Made by a program: the position numbers and the translations under genes. A stretch of 64,000 nucleotides of DNA from Xylocopa sonorina (lineage: Eukaryota > Arthropoda > Insecta > Hymenoptera > Apidae): NCBI RefSeq assembly GCF_050948175.1, contig NW_027490091.1:2666001-2730000 (forward strand). Reading direction: 5' to 3'. Within the stretch, counting starts at the first letter, position 1. Each line of letters starts with the position of its first letter. The notes beneath the pieces are model-generated. The model searched no databases. It saw only the letters and a program-made list of their open reading frames with translations, and had not been told where the DNA came from. This document shows positions 26,791 through 38,891 of this stretch, piece by piece.

Positions 26791-29344
26791 TTCCTAGCAA
26801 GAAATTGTAGCATTTACATTCTTTTGAAGTGAATAAGAGGTATACGTAACACTGCACAATGAATACTATATCTTATCATGAATCATAGAAATGAGATGCG
26901 ATATCGCGATTTAAGAAGCATTAGAACACTATTGCTTCGATACGTAGAAATCTGCAAACGCTACTTCCCAGCAAGGAGGTGTCGCATTTACACTCTTTTG
27001 AAAGGAATATGAGGTATACGTGACACTTCGCAATGAATATTATATCCTATCATGAAACATAGAAATGAGATGCGATATGATGATATAAGAAGCATTAGAA
27101 TCCTATTGCTTCGATACGTAGACATCTGCAAACGCTACTTCCCAGCAAGGAAGTGTCGCATCTACATTCATTTGAAGTGCATGCTAGGTACACATTACAC
27201 TTCGCATTGATTATTATATATTATCATGAAACATAGAAATGAGAAGCGATATGGCGATTTAAGTAGCATTAGATCCCTATTGCTTCGATACGTAGACATC
27301 TGCAAGCGCTACTTCCTAGCAAGGAAGTGCCGCATTTACATTCTTTTGAAAGGAATGCGAGGTATACATGACACTTCGCAATGAATATTATATCGTATCA
27401 TGAAACATAGAAATGAGATGCGATATGACGATTTAAGAAGCATTAGAATTCTATTGCTTCGACACGCAGACATCTGCAAACGCTATTTCCTAGCAAGGAA
27501 GATTCCCATTTACAATCACTTGTAGTGTATGCGAGGTATACATGACACTTCGCAGTGCGTATTATATATTATCATGAAACATAGAAATGAGAATCGATAT
27601 GGCGGTTTAAGAAGCATTAGATCCCTATTGCTTCGATACGTACACATCTGCAAACGCTACTTCCTAGCAAGGAAGTGTCGCATTTACATTCTTTTGAAAC
27701 GAATACGAGGTATACATGACACTTCGCAATGAATATTACATCTTATCAGGAAACGTAGAAATGGGATGCGATATGACGATTTAAGAAGCATTAGAACACT
27801 ATTGCTTCGATACGTAGACATCTGCAAACTCTACGTCCTAGCAAGGAAGTGTCACACTTACATTCTTTTGAAAGGAATACGAGGTGTACATGACACTTTG
27901 CAATGAATATTATATCTTATCACGAAACGTAGATATGAGATGCGATATGACGATTTAAGAAACATAACAAAACTATTGCTTCGATACGTAGACATCTGCA
28001 AACGCTATTTCCTAGCAAGGAAGTGTCGCATTTACATTCTTCTGAAGTCAATACGAGGTATACATAACACTCCACAATGAATATTATATATTATCATGAA
28101 ACATGGTAATGCGTAGCGATATCGCGTTTTGAGAAGCATTAGAAATCTATTGCTTCGATACGTAGACATCTGCAAGCGCTATTTCCTAGGAAGGAAGTGT
28201 CGCATGTACATTCAATTGAAGTGTATGCGAGGTATACATGGCACTTCGCTATGAATATTATATCTTATCATGAAACACAGAAATGAAATGCGATATGGCG
28301 ATTTAAGAAGCATTAGAACTCTATTGCTTCGATACGTAGACATCTGCAAACGCTATTTCCTAGCAAGGAAGTGTCGCATGTAGATTCAATTGAAGTGTAT
28401 GCGAGGTATACATGGCACCTCGCAATGAATATTATATCTTATCATGAAACATAGAAATGAGATGTAATATGGCCGTTTAAGATGCATTAGAACTCTATTG
28501 CTTCGATAAGTAGACATCTGCAAACGCTACTTCCTAGCAAGGAAGTGTCGCATTTACATACTTTTGAAAGGAATACGAGGTATACGTGGCACTTCGCAAT
28601 GAATGTTATATCTTATCATGAAACATAGGAATGAGATGCGATATGACGATTTAAGAAGCATTAGAACTCTATTGCTTCGATACGTAGACATCTGCAAACA
28701 CTATTCCCCAGCAAGGGACTGTCGCATTCACAGTCGTTTGAATTGTATGCGAGGAATATATGAAACTTCGCAATGAATATTATATATTATCATGAAACAT
28801 AGATATGAGATGCGATATCGCGAATTAGCGAGCTTTAGAAATCTATTGCTTCTATACGTAGATATTTGCAAACGCTACTTCCTAGCAAGGACGTGTCGCA
28901 TTTACATTCTTTTGAAGTGAATACGAGGTATACATAACACTCCACAATGAATATTATATCTTATCATGAAACATAGAAATGAGATGCGATATGGCGATTT
29001 AAGAAGCATTAGATCTCTACTGCTTCGATAAGTAGACATCTGCAAACGCTATTACCTAGCAAGGAAGTTTCGCATTTACATACTTTTGAAGTGAATACGA
29101 GGTATACATAACACTCCGCAATGATTATTATATCTTATCATGAAACGTAGATATGAGATGCGATATGACGATTTAAGCAGCATTAGAAAACTATTGCTTC
29201 GATACGTAGACATCTGCAAACGCTATTTCCTAGCAAGGAAGTGTCGCATGTATATTCAGTTGAAGTATAGGCCAGGTATACATGACACTTCGCAGTGAAT
29301 ATTATATATTATCATGAAAAATAGAAATGAGAAGCGATAGGACG

Positions 29345-31140
29345 ATTTAAGAAGCATTAGATCCCTATTGCTTCGATACGTAGACATCTGCAAACGCTAT
29401 TTCCTATCAAGGAAGTGTCGCATGTATATTCAGTTGAAGTATAGACGAGGTATACATGACACTTCGCAGTGAATATTATATATTATCACGAAACATAGAA
29501 ATGAGAAGCGATATGGCGATTTAAGAAGCATTAGATCCCTATTGCTTCGATACGTAGACACCTGCAAACGCTACTTCCTAGCAAGGAAGTGTCCCATTTA
29601 CATTCTTTTGAAAGGAATGCGAGGTATACATGACACTTCACAATGAATATTATGTCTTATCATGAAACGTAGATATGAGATGCGATATGAGAATATAAGA
29701 AGCATTACAATTTTATTGCTTCGATACATAGACATCTGCGAACGCTATTTGCTAGCAAGGAAGTGTCGCAATTACATTCATTTGAAGTGTATGCGAGGTA
29801 TAAGTCACATTTCGCAATGAATATTATATCCTGTCACGAAACACAGAAATGAGATGCGATATCGCGGTTTAAGAAGCATTAGAACACTATTGCTTCGATA
29901 CGTGGACAGCTGCAAACGCTACTTCCTAGCAAGGAAGTGTCGTGTTTACATTCCATTCAAGTGAATACTAGGTATACATGACACTGCACAATGAATATTA
30001 TATCTTATCATGAAACATAGAAATGAGCTGCGATATCGCGATTTAAGAAGCAGTAGAACACTACTGCTTCGATACGCAGACATCCGCAAACGCTATTTCC
30101 TAGCAAGGGAGTGTTGCATTTACATTCATTTGAAGTGAATACGAGGTATACATAACACTCCGCAATGATTATTATATCTTATCATGAAACGTAGATATGA
30201 GATGCGATATGGCGATTTAAGAAGCATTAGATCCCTATTGCTTCGATACGTAGACATCTGCAAACGCTATTTCCTATCAAGGAAGTGTCGCATGTATATT
30301 CAGTTGAAGTATAGACGAGGTATACATGACACTTCGCAGTGAATATTATATATTATCACGAAACATAGAAATGAGAAGCGATATGGCGATTTAAGAAGCA
30401 TTAAATCCCTATTGCTTCGATACGTAGACACCTGCAAACGCTACTTACTAGCAAGGAAGTGTCCCATTTACATTCTTTTGAAAGGAATGCGAGGTATACA
30501 TGACACTTCACAATGAATATTATGTCTTATCATGAAACGTAGATATGAGATGCGATATGAGAGTATAAGAAGCATTACAATTTTATTGCTTCGATACATA
30601 GACATCTGCGAACGCTATTTGCTAGCAAGGAAGTGTCGCAATTACATTCATTTGAAGTGTATGCGAGGTATAAGTCACATTTCGCAATGAATATTATATC
30701 TTGTCACGAAACACAGAAATGAGATGCGATATCGCCATTTAAGAAGCATTAGAACACTATTGCTTCGATACGTGGACATCTGCAAACGCTACTTCCTAGC
30801 AAGGAAGTGTCGTGTTTACATTCCATTCAAGTGAATACGAGGTATACATGACACTGCACAATGAATATTATATCTTATCATGAAACATAGAAATGAGCTG
30901 CGATATCGCGTTTTAAGAAGCAGTAGAACACTACTGCTTCGATACGCAGACATCTGCAAACGCTATTTCCTAGCAAGGGAGTGTTGCATTTACATTCATT
31001 TGAAGTGAATACGAGGTATACATAACACTCCGCAATGATTATTATATCTTATCATGAAACGTAGATATGAGATGCGATATGGCGATTTAAGAAGCATTAG
31101 ATCCCTATTACTTCGATACGTAGACATCTGCAAACGCTAC
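29345..31140 (+). repeat. Tandem duplication of an 870-bp pentamer
   Basis: 29,401-30,270 and 30,271-31,140 align without gaps at an offset of 870 bp (5 x 174). I count about 12-13 differences, giving roughly 98.5% identity. Shared rare variants: TTCCTATCAAGG, GCATGTATATTCAG, GACACCTGC, GTGTCCCATTTAC, CTATTTGCTAGC, TATAAGTCACATTTCG, CGTGTTTACATTCC, GGGAGTGTTGCATTTAC, CTCCGCAATGATTATT. The duplication begins near 29,345 and ends near 31,140, where the 30-monomer-offset block takes over. Confidence 0.93.
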
Positions 31141-31747
31141 TTCCTAGCAAGGAAGTGTCCCATTTACATTCTTTTGAAAGGAATACGAGGTATACATGAC
31201 ACTTCGCAATGAATATTATGTCTTATCATGAAACGTAGATATGAGATGCGATATGAAAATATAAGAAGCATTACAATTTTATTGCTCGGTACGTAGAGAT
31301 CTGCAAATGCTACTTCCTAGCAAGGAAGTGTCGCATTTACATTCTTCTCAAGTGAATACGAGGTATACATAACAGTGCCCAATAAATATTATGTCTTATC
31401 ATGAAACATAGAAATGAGATGCGATATGACGATTTCAGAAGCATTAGAACACTATTGCTTCGATACGTAGACATCTGCAAACGCTATTTCCTAGCAAGGC
31501 AGTGTCGCATTTACATTCATTTGAAGTGTATGCGAGGTATACATGACACTTCGCAGTGAATATTATATATTATCATGAAACATAGGAATGCTAAGCGATA
31601 TGGCGATTTAAGAAGCATGAGATCCCTATTGCTTCGATACGTAGACATCTGCAAACGCTACTTCCTAGCAAGGAAGTGTCGCGTTTACATTCTTTTGAAA
31701 GGAATACGAGGTATACGTGACACTTCGCAATGAATATTATATCTTAT
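31075..31747 (+). repeat. 30-monomer-offset block, copy 2
   Basis: Counterpart of 25,855-26,528. It follows directly after the pentamer duplication at 29.35-31.14 kb. Single-base changes (GCTCGG versus GCTTCGG, CAATAAATATT versus CAATCAATATT, CATAGGAATGCTAAG versus CGTTGAAATGAGAAG) give it a moderate age. The copies part near 31,748. Confidence 0.85.
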
Positions 31748-31830
31748 CATGAAACATAGAAATGAAATGCGATATCGCGATTTAAGAAGCATTAGAACTC
31801 TATTGCTTCCATACGTAGATATCTGCAAAC

Positions 31831-32282
31831 GCTACTTCCTAGCAAGGAAGTGTCGCATTTACATTCATTTGAAGTATGGACGAGATATACATAATACTGA
31901 ACAATGAATATTGTATATATGAATATTGTGACCAAACATAGAAATGAGATGCGATATAGCGATTTAAGAAGCATTAGAAATCTATTGCTTCGATACGAAG
32001 CAATCTGCAAACGCTATTTCCTAGCAAGGAAGTGTCTCAATTACATTCATTTGAAGTGTATGCGTGGTTAACATGACACTTCGCAGTGAATATTATATCT
32101 TAACATGAAGCATAGAAATGAGATGCGACATCGCGTTTTGAGATGCATTAGGACTCTATTGCTAGGATACGTAGATATCTGTAAACGATATTTACTAGCA
32201 AGGAAGTGTCGCAATTACATACTTTTGAAATGAATACGAGGTAAGCATGACACTTCGCAATGAATATTATATCTTATCATGA
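31831..32282 (+). repeat. 7-monomer-offset duplication with 8-bp insertion, copy 1
   Basis: Matches 33,056-33,499 at about 1,217 bp in its later part. Shared: CATAATACTG, ACCAAACATAG, CGAAGCAATCTGC, GTGTCTCAATTAC, GGTTAACATGAC, AACATGAAGCATAG, GCGACATCGCG, CTGTAAACGATATTTACTAGC, GAGGTAAGCATGAC. This copy has an 8-bp gain at 31,906-31,930, where GAATATTGT is repeated in place of the usual TATCTTATCATG region. Confidence 0.85.
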
Positions 32283-32732
32283 ATCATAGAAATGAGATGC
32301 GATATCGCGATATAAGAAGCATTAGAAAACAAACGTTTCGAAACGTAGACATCTGCAAACGCTATTTCCTAGCAAGGAAGTGTCGCATTTACATTCATTT
32401 GAAGTGTATGCGAGGTATACATGTCACTTCGCAGTGAATATTATATATTATCATGAAACATAGAAATGAGAAGCGGTATGGCGATTTACGAAGCATTAGA
32501 TCCCTATTGCTTCGATACGTAGACATCTGCAAACGCTACTTCCTAGCAAGGAAGTGTCGCATTTTCATTCTTTTCTAGTGAATACGAGGTATACATAACA
32601 CTGCACAATGAATATTATATCTTATCATGAAACATAGAAATGAGATGCGATATCGCGATATAAGAAGCATTAGATCTCTATTGCTTTGATACGTAGACAT
32701 CTGCCAACGCTAGTCCCTAGCAAGGAAGTGTC

Positions 32733-33055
32733 GCATTTACATTCTTCTGAAGGGAATACGAGGTATACATGACACTTCGCAATGAATATTATATCCTATC
32801 ATGAAACATAGAAATGAGATGCGATATGACGATTTAAGAAACATTAGAACACTATTGCTTCGATACGTAGACATCTGTAAACGCAATTTCCGAGCAAGGA
32901 AGTGTCGTATTTACATTCTTTTGAAAGGAATACGAGGTATACATGACACTTCGCAATGAATATTATATCATATCACGAAACATAGAAATGCGATGCGATA
33001 TCGCGATTCAAGAAGTATCAGAACACTATTTCTTCGTTACGGAGACATCTGCAAC
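32733..33055 (+). repeat. 13-monomer-offset block, copy 1
   Basis: Matches 35,001-35,322 at 2,268 bp (13 x 174 plus 6, which reflects the 7-bp insertion at 34.2 kb minus 1 bp). Shared: TTCTGAAGGGAATACG, ATCCTATCATG, TTTCCGAGCAAGG, GTGTCGTATTTAC, ATATCATATCACGAAAC, AGAAGTATCAGAACAC and CTTCGTTACGGAGAC. The last part also resembles 25.47-25.56 kb. Confidence 0.8.
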
Positions 33056-33499
33056 GCTACTTCCTAGCAAGGAAGTGTCGCATTTACATTCATTTGAAGT
33101 ATAGACGAGATATACATAATACTGCACAATGAATATTATATCTTGTCACCAAACATAGAAATGAGATGCGATATCGCGATTTCAGAAGCATTAGAAATCT
33201 ATTGCTTCAATACGAAGCAATCTGCAAACGGTATTTCCTAGCAAGGAAGTGTCTCAATTACATTCATTTGAAGTGTATGCGAGGTTAACATGACACTTCG
33301 CAGTGAATATTATATCTTAACATGAAGCATAGAAATGAGATGCGACATCGCGTTTTGAGATGCATTAGAACTCTATTGCTACGATACGTAGATATCTGTA
33401 AACGATATTTACTAGCAAGGAAGTGTCGCATTTACATACTTTTGAAATGAATACGAGGTAAGCATGACACTTCGCAATGAATATTATATCTTATCATGA
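33056..33499 (+). repeat. 7-monomer-offset duplication, copy 2
   Basis: Counterpart of 31,831-32,282 without the 8-bp insertion. GAAGCAATC lies at 33,214 versus 31,997. It directly follows a monomer with the rare CTTCGTTACGGAGACATC variant, which also occurs near 25.55 and 35.30 kb. Confidence 0.85.
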
Positions 33500-33582
33500 A
33501 GCATAGAAATGAGATGCGATATCGCGATTTAAGAAGCATTAGAACACTATTGCTTCGATACGTAGACATCTGCAAACGCTAT

Positions 33583-33596
33583 TTCCTAGCAAGGAA
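33583..33596. other. Conserved interrupted dyad TTCCTAGCAAGGAA
   Basis: In the reference monomer a 5-bp inverted repeat (TTCCT / AGGAA) flanks a four-base centre (AGCA), inside the least variable part of the unit. Most monomers keep both arms. A minority have a centre change that makes TTCCTAGGAA, a perfect 10-bp palindrome (for example near 10,966, 13,226, 22,446, 28,189 and 50,992). Three related monomers have lost the left arm through a 12-bp deletion (48.03, 52.02 and 58.97 kb). Short dyads are common in centromeric satellites and can be protein-binding sites. A binding role here is inference. Confidence 0.6.
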
Positions 33597-33689
33597 GTGT
33601 CGCATTTACATTCATTTGAAGTGTATGCGAGGTATACATGACACTTCGCAGTGAATATTATATATTATCATGAAACATAGAAATGAGAT

Positions 33690-33699
33690 GCGATATCGC
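33690..33699. other. Perfect palindrome GCGATATCGC in variable block
   Basis: A 10-bp perfect palindrome at monomer positions 126-135 of the reference unit. It contains an EcoRV site and two CpGs. Many monomers keep it. In the M2 class it is broken to GATATGGCG or GATATGACG, which dominate in 18-35 kb and 46-64 kb. The split between intact and broken palindromes is therefore one of the main monomer-class markers. No function can be assigned from sequence alone. Confidence 0.6.
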
Positions 33700-34204
33700 G
33701 ATTTAAGAAGCTTTAGAACTCTATTGCTTCGATACGTAGATATCTGCAAACACTAATTCCTAGCAAGGAACTGTCGCATTCACGTTCATTTGAAGTGTTT
33801 GCGAGGTATAGATGACACTTCGCAATGAATATTATATATTATCATGAAACATAGATTTGAGATGCGATATCGCGAATTAGCAAGGTTTAGAAATCTATTT
33901 CTTCGATACGTAGACATCTGCCAACGCTATTTCCTAGCAAGGAAGTGCCGCATTTACATTCCTTTGAAAGGAATGCGTGGTATACATGATAGTTCGCAAT
34001 GAATATTATATCTTATCATGAATCATAGAAATGAGATGCGATATGACGATTTAAGAAGCATTAGATCTCTATTGCTTCAGTACGTAGATATCTGCTAACG
34101 CTACTTCCTAGCAAGGATGTGTCGCATTTACAGTCTTTTCAAGTGAATACGAGGAATACGTAACACTGCACAATGAATATTATATCTTATCATGAAAAAT
34201 AGAA

Positions 34205-34240
34205 ATGAGATGCGATATCGCGATAATAATGATAAGAAGC
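34205..34240 (+). repeat. Monomer with 7-bp insertion
   Basis: GATATCGCGATAATAATGATAAGAAGC replaces the usual GATATCGCGATTTAAGAAGC, so the landmark spacing is 181 bp (34087 to 34268). The extra bases are an AATAATGA-like stretch that looks like a short local slippage. The insertion shifts the reading frame. Confidence 0.85.
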
Positions 34241-34824
34241 ATTAGAACTCTATTGCTTCGATACGTAGACATCTGCAAACGCTATTTCCTAGCATGGAAG
34301 TGTCGCATTTACATTCATTTGAAGTGTATGCGAGGTATACATGACACTTTGCAGTGAATATTATATATTATCATGAAACATAGAAATGAGAAGCGATATG
34401 GCGATTTAAGAAGCATTAGATCCCTATTGCTTCGATACGTAGACATCTGCAAACGCTACTTCCTAGCAAGGAAGTGTCGCATTTACTTTCTTATGAAGTG
34501 AATACGAGGAGTGCATTACACTGCACATTGAATATTATATCTTATCATGAAACATAGAAATGAGATGCGATATCGCGATTTAAGAAGCATTAGAACACTA
34601 TTGCCTCGATACGTAGACATCTGCAAACGCTACTTCCTAGCAAGGAAGTGTCGCATTTATGTTCATTTGAAGTGTATGCGAGGTATACATGACATTTCGC
34701 AGTGAATATTGTATATTATCATGAAACATAGAAATGAGAAGCGACATGACGATTTATGAAGCATTAGAACTCTATTGCTTCGATACGTAGACATCTGCAA
34801 ACGCTACTTCCTAGCAAGGAAGTG

Positions 34825-35155
34825 TCGCATTTACATTCTTTTGTAAGGAATACGAGGTATACATGACACTTCGCAATGAATATTATATCTTATCTTGAAA
34901 CGAAGATATGAGATGCGGTATGACTATTTATGAAGCATTAGAATACCATTGCTTCGATACGTAGACATCTGCAAACGCTAGTTCCAAGCAAGGAAGTGTC
35001 GCATTTACATTCTTCTGAAGGGAATACGAGGTATACATGACACTTCGCAATGAATATTATATCCTATCATGAAACATAGGAATGAGATGCGATATGACGA
35101 TTTAAGAAGCATTAGAACACTATTGCTTCGATACGTAGACATCTGCAAACGCTAT
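34825..35155 (+). repeat. 48-monomer-offset block, copy 2
   Basis: Counterpart of 26,460-26,790, with very few substitutions (ATTTATGAAGC here, ATTTAAGAAGC there). It overlaps another duplicated segment (35,001-35,322 matching 32,733-33,055), so this stretch is a mosaic of at least two sources. Confidence 0.8.
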
Positions 35156-35322
35156 TTCCGAGCAAGGAAGTGTCGTATTTACATTCTTTTGAAAGGAATA
35201 CGAGGTATACATGACACTTCGCAATGAATATTATATCATATCACGAAACATAGAAATGAGATGCGATATCGCGATTTAAGAAGTATCAGAACACTATTTC
35301 TTCGTTACGGAGACATCTGCAA
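35001..35322 (+). repeat. 13-monomer-offset block, copy 2
   Basis: Counterpart of 32,733-33,055. After the rare CTTCGTTACGGAGACATC monomer the two copies separate: this one continues with CATTACTTCCTAACAAGG, the other with CAACGCTACTTCC. Confidence 0.8.
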
Positions 35323-36659
35323 ACATTACTTCCTAACAAGGTATTGTCGCATTTACTTTCTTTTGAAGTGAATACGAGGAGTACATAACACTGCACATTG
35401 AATATCATATCTTATCATGAAACATAGGAATGAGATGCGATATCGCTTTTTGAGAAGGATTAGAACTCTATTGCTTCGATACGTAGACATCTGCCAACGC
35501 TTGTTCCCAGCAAGGAAGTGTCGCATTGACATCCTTCTGAAGGGAATACGAGGTATACATGACACTTCGCAATGAATATTATATCTTATCATGAAACGAA
35601 GATATGAGATTCGGTATGACTATTTAAGAAGCATTAGAATACCATTGCTTCGATACGTAGACATCTGCAAACGCTATTTCCAAGCAAGGAAGTGTCGGAT
35701 TTACATTCTTTTGAAGTGAATACGAGGTATACATAACACTGCACAATGAACATTATATCTTATCATGAAACATAGAAATGAGATGCGATATCGCGATTTA
35801 AGAAGCTTTAGAACTCTATTGCTTCGATACGTAGACATCTGCAAACGCTACTTCCTAGCAGGGAAGTGCCGCATTTACATTGTTTTGAAGTAAATACGAG
35901 GTATACAAGACACTTTGCAATGGATAATATATCATATCATGAAACATAGAGATGAGATGCGATATCGCGATTTAAGAAGCATTAATAATCTATTACCCCG
36001 ATACGTAGACATCTGCAAACGCTATTTCCTAGAAAGGAAGTGTCGCATTTACATTCATATGCAGTGAACACGAGGTATACATAACAGTCCACAATAAATA
36101 TGATATCTTATCATGAAACATAGAAGTGAGATGCGATATCGCGTTTTAAGAAGTATTAGAACTCTATTGCCTCGTTACGTAGACATCTGCCAACGCTACT
36201 TCCTAGCAAGGAATTGTCGCATTTACATTCATTTGATGTGTAGACGAAGAATACGTAACACTTCGCAATGAATATTATATCTTATCGTGAGACATAGAAA
36301 TGTGATGCGATATCGCAGTTTTAAGAAGCATTAGAACTCTATTGCTTCGATAGGTAACATCTGCAAAGGCTATTTCCTAGCAAGGAAGTGTCGCATTTAC
36401 ATCCATTTGAAGTATAGACGAGATATACATAACACTGCACAATGAATATTATATCTTATCATGAAACATAGAAATTAGATGCGATATCGCGATTTAAGAA
36501 GCATTAGAACACTATTTCTTCGTTACGGAGACATCTGCAAACGCTATTTCCTAGCAATGTATTGTCGCATTTACTTTGTTTTGATGTGAATGCGAGGGGT
36601 GCATAACACTGCACGTTGAATATTATATCTTATCATGAAACATAGGAATGAGATGCGAT

Positions 36660-36745
36660 ATCATGTTTTGAGGAGCATTAGAACTCTATTGCTTCGATAC
36701 GTAGACGCAATGAATATTATATCTTACCATGAAAATTTGAAATGA
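36660..36745 (+). repeat. Truncated monomer, about 80 bp deleted
   Basis: The sequence jumps from TTCGATACGTAGAC (ending at 36,706) directly to GCAATGAATATTATATC. The core with the TTCCT/AGGAA dyad and the whole 49-83 variable block are missing. The two ends share at most one base at the junction, so this is an out-of-register deletion and not a homologous exchange between units. Confidence 0.88.
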
Positions 36746-37131
36746 GATGCGGTATCGCTATTTAAGAAGCATTTGATCTCTATTTCTTCGATTCGTAGAC
36801 ATCTGCAAACACTACTACCTTGCAAGGAAGTGTCACATTTACATACCTTTGAAGTGAATACAAGATATACATGACACTCCACAATGAATATTATATGTTA
36901 TCATGAAACATATTAATGCGTAGCGATATGGCGATTTAAGAAGCATTAGAACACTATTGCTTCGATACGTAGACATCTGCAAACACTATTTCCCAGCAAG
37001 GGACTGTCGCAATCACATTCGTTTGCATTGTATGCGAGGTATACATGAAACATCGCAATGAATATTATATATTATCATGAAACATAGATATGAGGTGCGA
37101 TATCGCGAATTAGCAAGCTTTAGAAATCTAT

Positions 37132-38891
37132 TGCTTCGATACGTAGACATCGGCAAACGCTATTTCCTAGCAAGGAAGTGTAGCATTTACATTCATTTTA
37201 AGTGTATGCGAGGTATACATGAAACTTCGCAATGAATATTATATATTGTCATGAAACATAGAAATGAGATGCGATATCGCGATTTAAGAAGCATTAGAAC
37301 TCTATGTCTTGGATACGTAGGTATCTGCAAACGCTATTCCCTACCAAGGAAGTGTTGCATTCACATTCACTTGAAGCGCATGCGAGGTATACATGACACT
37401 TCGCAATGAATATTATATCTTATCATGAAACGTAGATATGAGATGCGATATCGCGAACTAGCAAGCACTAGAAATCTCTTACTTCGATACGTAGACATCT
37501 GCAAACGCTATTTCCTAGCAAGGAAGTGTCGCATTTACATTCTTTTGAAGTGAATACGAGGTATACATAACACTCCACAATGAATATTATATGTTATCAT
37601 GAAACATAGAAATGATATGCGATATCGCAATTTAAGAAGCTTTAGAACTCTATTGCTTCGAAACGTAGATATCTGCAAACACTATTTCCTAGCAAGGAAC
37701 TGTCGCATTCACATTCATTTGAAGTGTATGCGAGGTATACATAACACTTCGCAATGAATATTGTATATTATCATGAAACACAGATATGAGATGCGATATC
37801 GCGAACTAGCAAGCATTAGAAATCTATTGCTTCGATACGTAGACATCTGCAAACGCCATTTCCTAGCAAGGAAGTGTCGCATTTACATTCTTTTGAAGTG
37901 AATACGAGGTATACATAACACTCCACAATGAATATTATATGTTATCATGAAACATAGTAATGTGTAGCGATATGGCGATTTAAGAAGCATTAGAACACTA
38001 ATGCTTCGATACGTAGACATCGGCAAACGCTATTTCCTAGCAAGGAAGTGTAGCATTTACATTCATTTTAAGTGTATGCGAGGTATACATGAAACTTCGC
38101 AATGAATATTATATATTGTCATGAAACATAGAAATGAGATGCGATATCGCGATTTAAGAAGCATTAGAACTCTATGTCTTGGATACGTAGGTATCTGCAA
38201 ACGCTATTCCCTACCAAGGAAGTGTTGCATTCACATTCACTTGAAGCGCATGCGAGGTATACATGACACTTCGCAATGAATATTATATCTTATCATGAAA
38301 CGTAGATATGAGATGCGATATCGCGAACTAGCAAGCACTAGAAATCTCTTACTTCGATACGTAGACATCTGCAAACGCTATTTCCTAGCAAGGAAGTGTC
38401 GCATTTACATTCTTTTGAAGTGAATACGAGGTATACATAACACTCCACAATGAATATTATATGTTATCATGAAACATAGAAATGATATGCGATATCGCAA
38501 TTTAAGAAGCTTTAGAACTCTATTGCATCGAAACGTAGATATCTGCAAACACTATTTCCTAGCAAGGAACTGTCGCATTCACATTCATTTGAAGTGTATG
38601 CGAGGTATACATAACACTTCGCAATGAATATTATATATTATCATGAAACACAGATATGAGATGCGATATAGCGAACTAGCAAGCATTAGAAATCTATTGC
38701 TTCGATACGTAGACATCTGCAAACGCCATTTCCTAGCAAGGAAGTGTCGCATTTACATTCTTTTGAAGTGAATACGAGGTATACATAACACTCCACAATG
38801 AATATTATATGTTATCATGAAACATAGTAATGTGTAGCGATATGGCGATTTAAGAAGCATTAGAACACTAATGCTTCGATACGTAGACATC
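37132..38891 (+). repeat. Tandem duplication of an 870-bp pentamer, 3 differences
   Basis: 37,132-38,001 and 38,002-38,871 align without gaps at 870 bp (5 x 174), with identity continuing to 38,891. I count three differences: TTGCTTCGAAACG versus TTGCATCGAAACG, ATTGTATATTA versus ATTATATATTA, and GATATCGCGAAC versus GATATAGCGAAC. Shared private variants include GACATCGGC, AGTGTAGCATTTAC, CTATGTCTTGGATACG, CTACCAAGGAAG, TTGAAGCGCATGC and GTAATGTGTAGCG. Monomers of the GTAATGTGTAGCG class continue to about 39.4 kb. Confidence 0.96.
37494..37667 (+). repeat. Reference monomer, H1 type
   Basis: A full 174-bp unit carrying haplotype H1 in positions 49-83 (GAAGTGAATACGAGG, then ATAACACTCCAC). It differs from the H1 consensus at only about five sites (GTTATC, GATATG, GCAATT, CTTT and AAACG variants). 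Compared with the H2 reference, nearly all differences fall in the two variable blocks and not in the core or the AT-rich block, which shows how monomer classes are distinguished in this array. Confidence 0.93.

Larger units (their letters stand above)
33565..33738 (+). repeat. Reference monomer, H2/M1 type
   Basis: A full 174-bp unit close to consensus, given here to define monomer coordinates (position 1 = first base of GACATCTGC). Positions 1-48 are the conserved core with TTCCTAGCAAGGAA at 19-32. Positions 49-83 are variable; this copy carries haplotype H2 (GAAGTGTATGCGAGG and GACACTTCGC). Positions 84-122 are conserved and AT-rich (GAATATTATAT, ATCATGAAACATAG). Positions 123-160 are variable; this copy has GCGATATCGC followed by GATTTAAGAAGC. 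Positions 160-174 (TTGCTTCGATACGTA) are conserved and join the next unit's core. Other variable-block types: H1 GAAGTGAATACGAGG with CACTCCAC or CACTGCAC; H3 GAAAGGAATACGAGG; H4 GAAGTATAGACGAG. Confidence 0.95.

Noticed and set aside
31140..31150. Inversion or orientation switch at duplication boundaries
   Set aside because: I looked for reverse-complement monomers (for example GCAGATGTC or GTTTCATGAT on the plus strand) at block boundaries and found none. All units are in one orientation.
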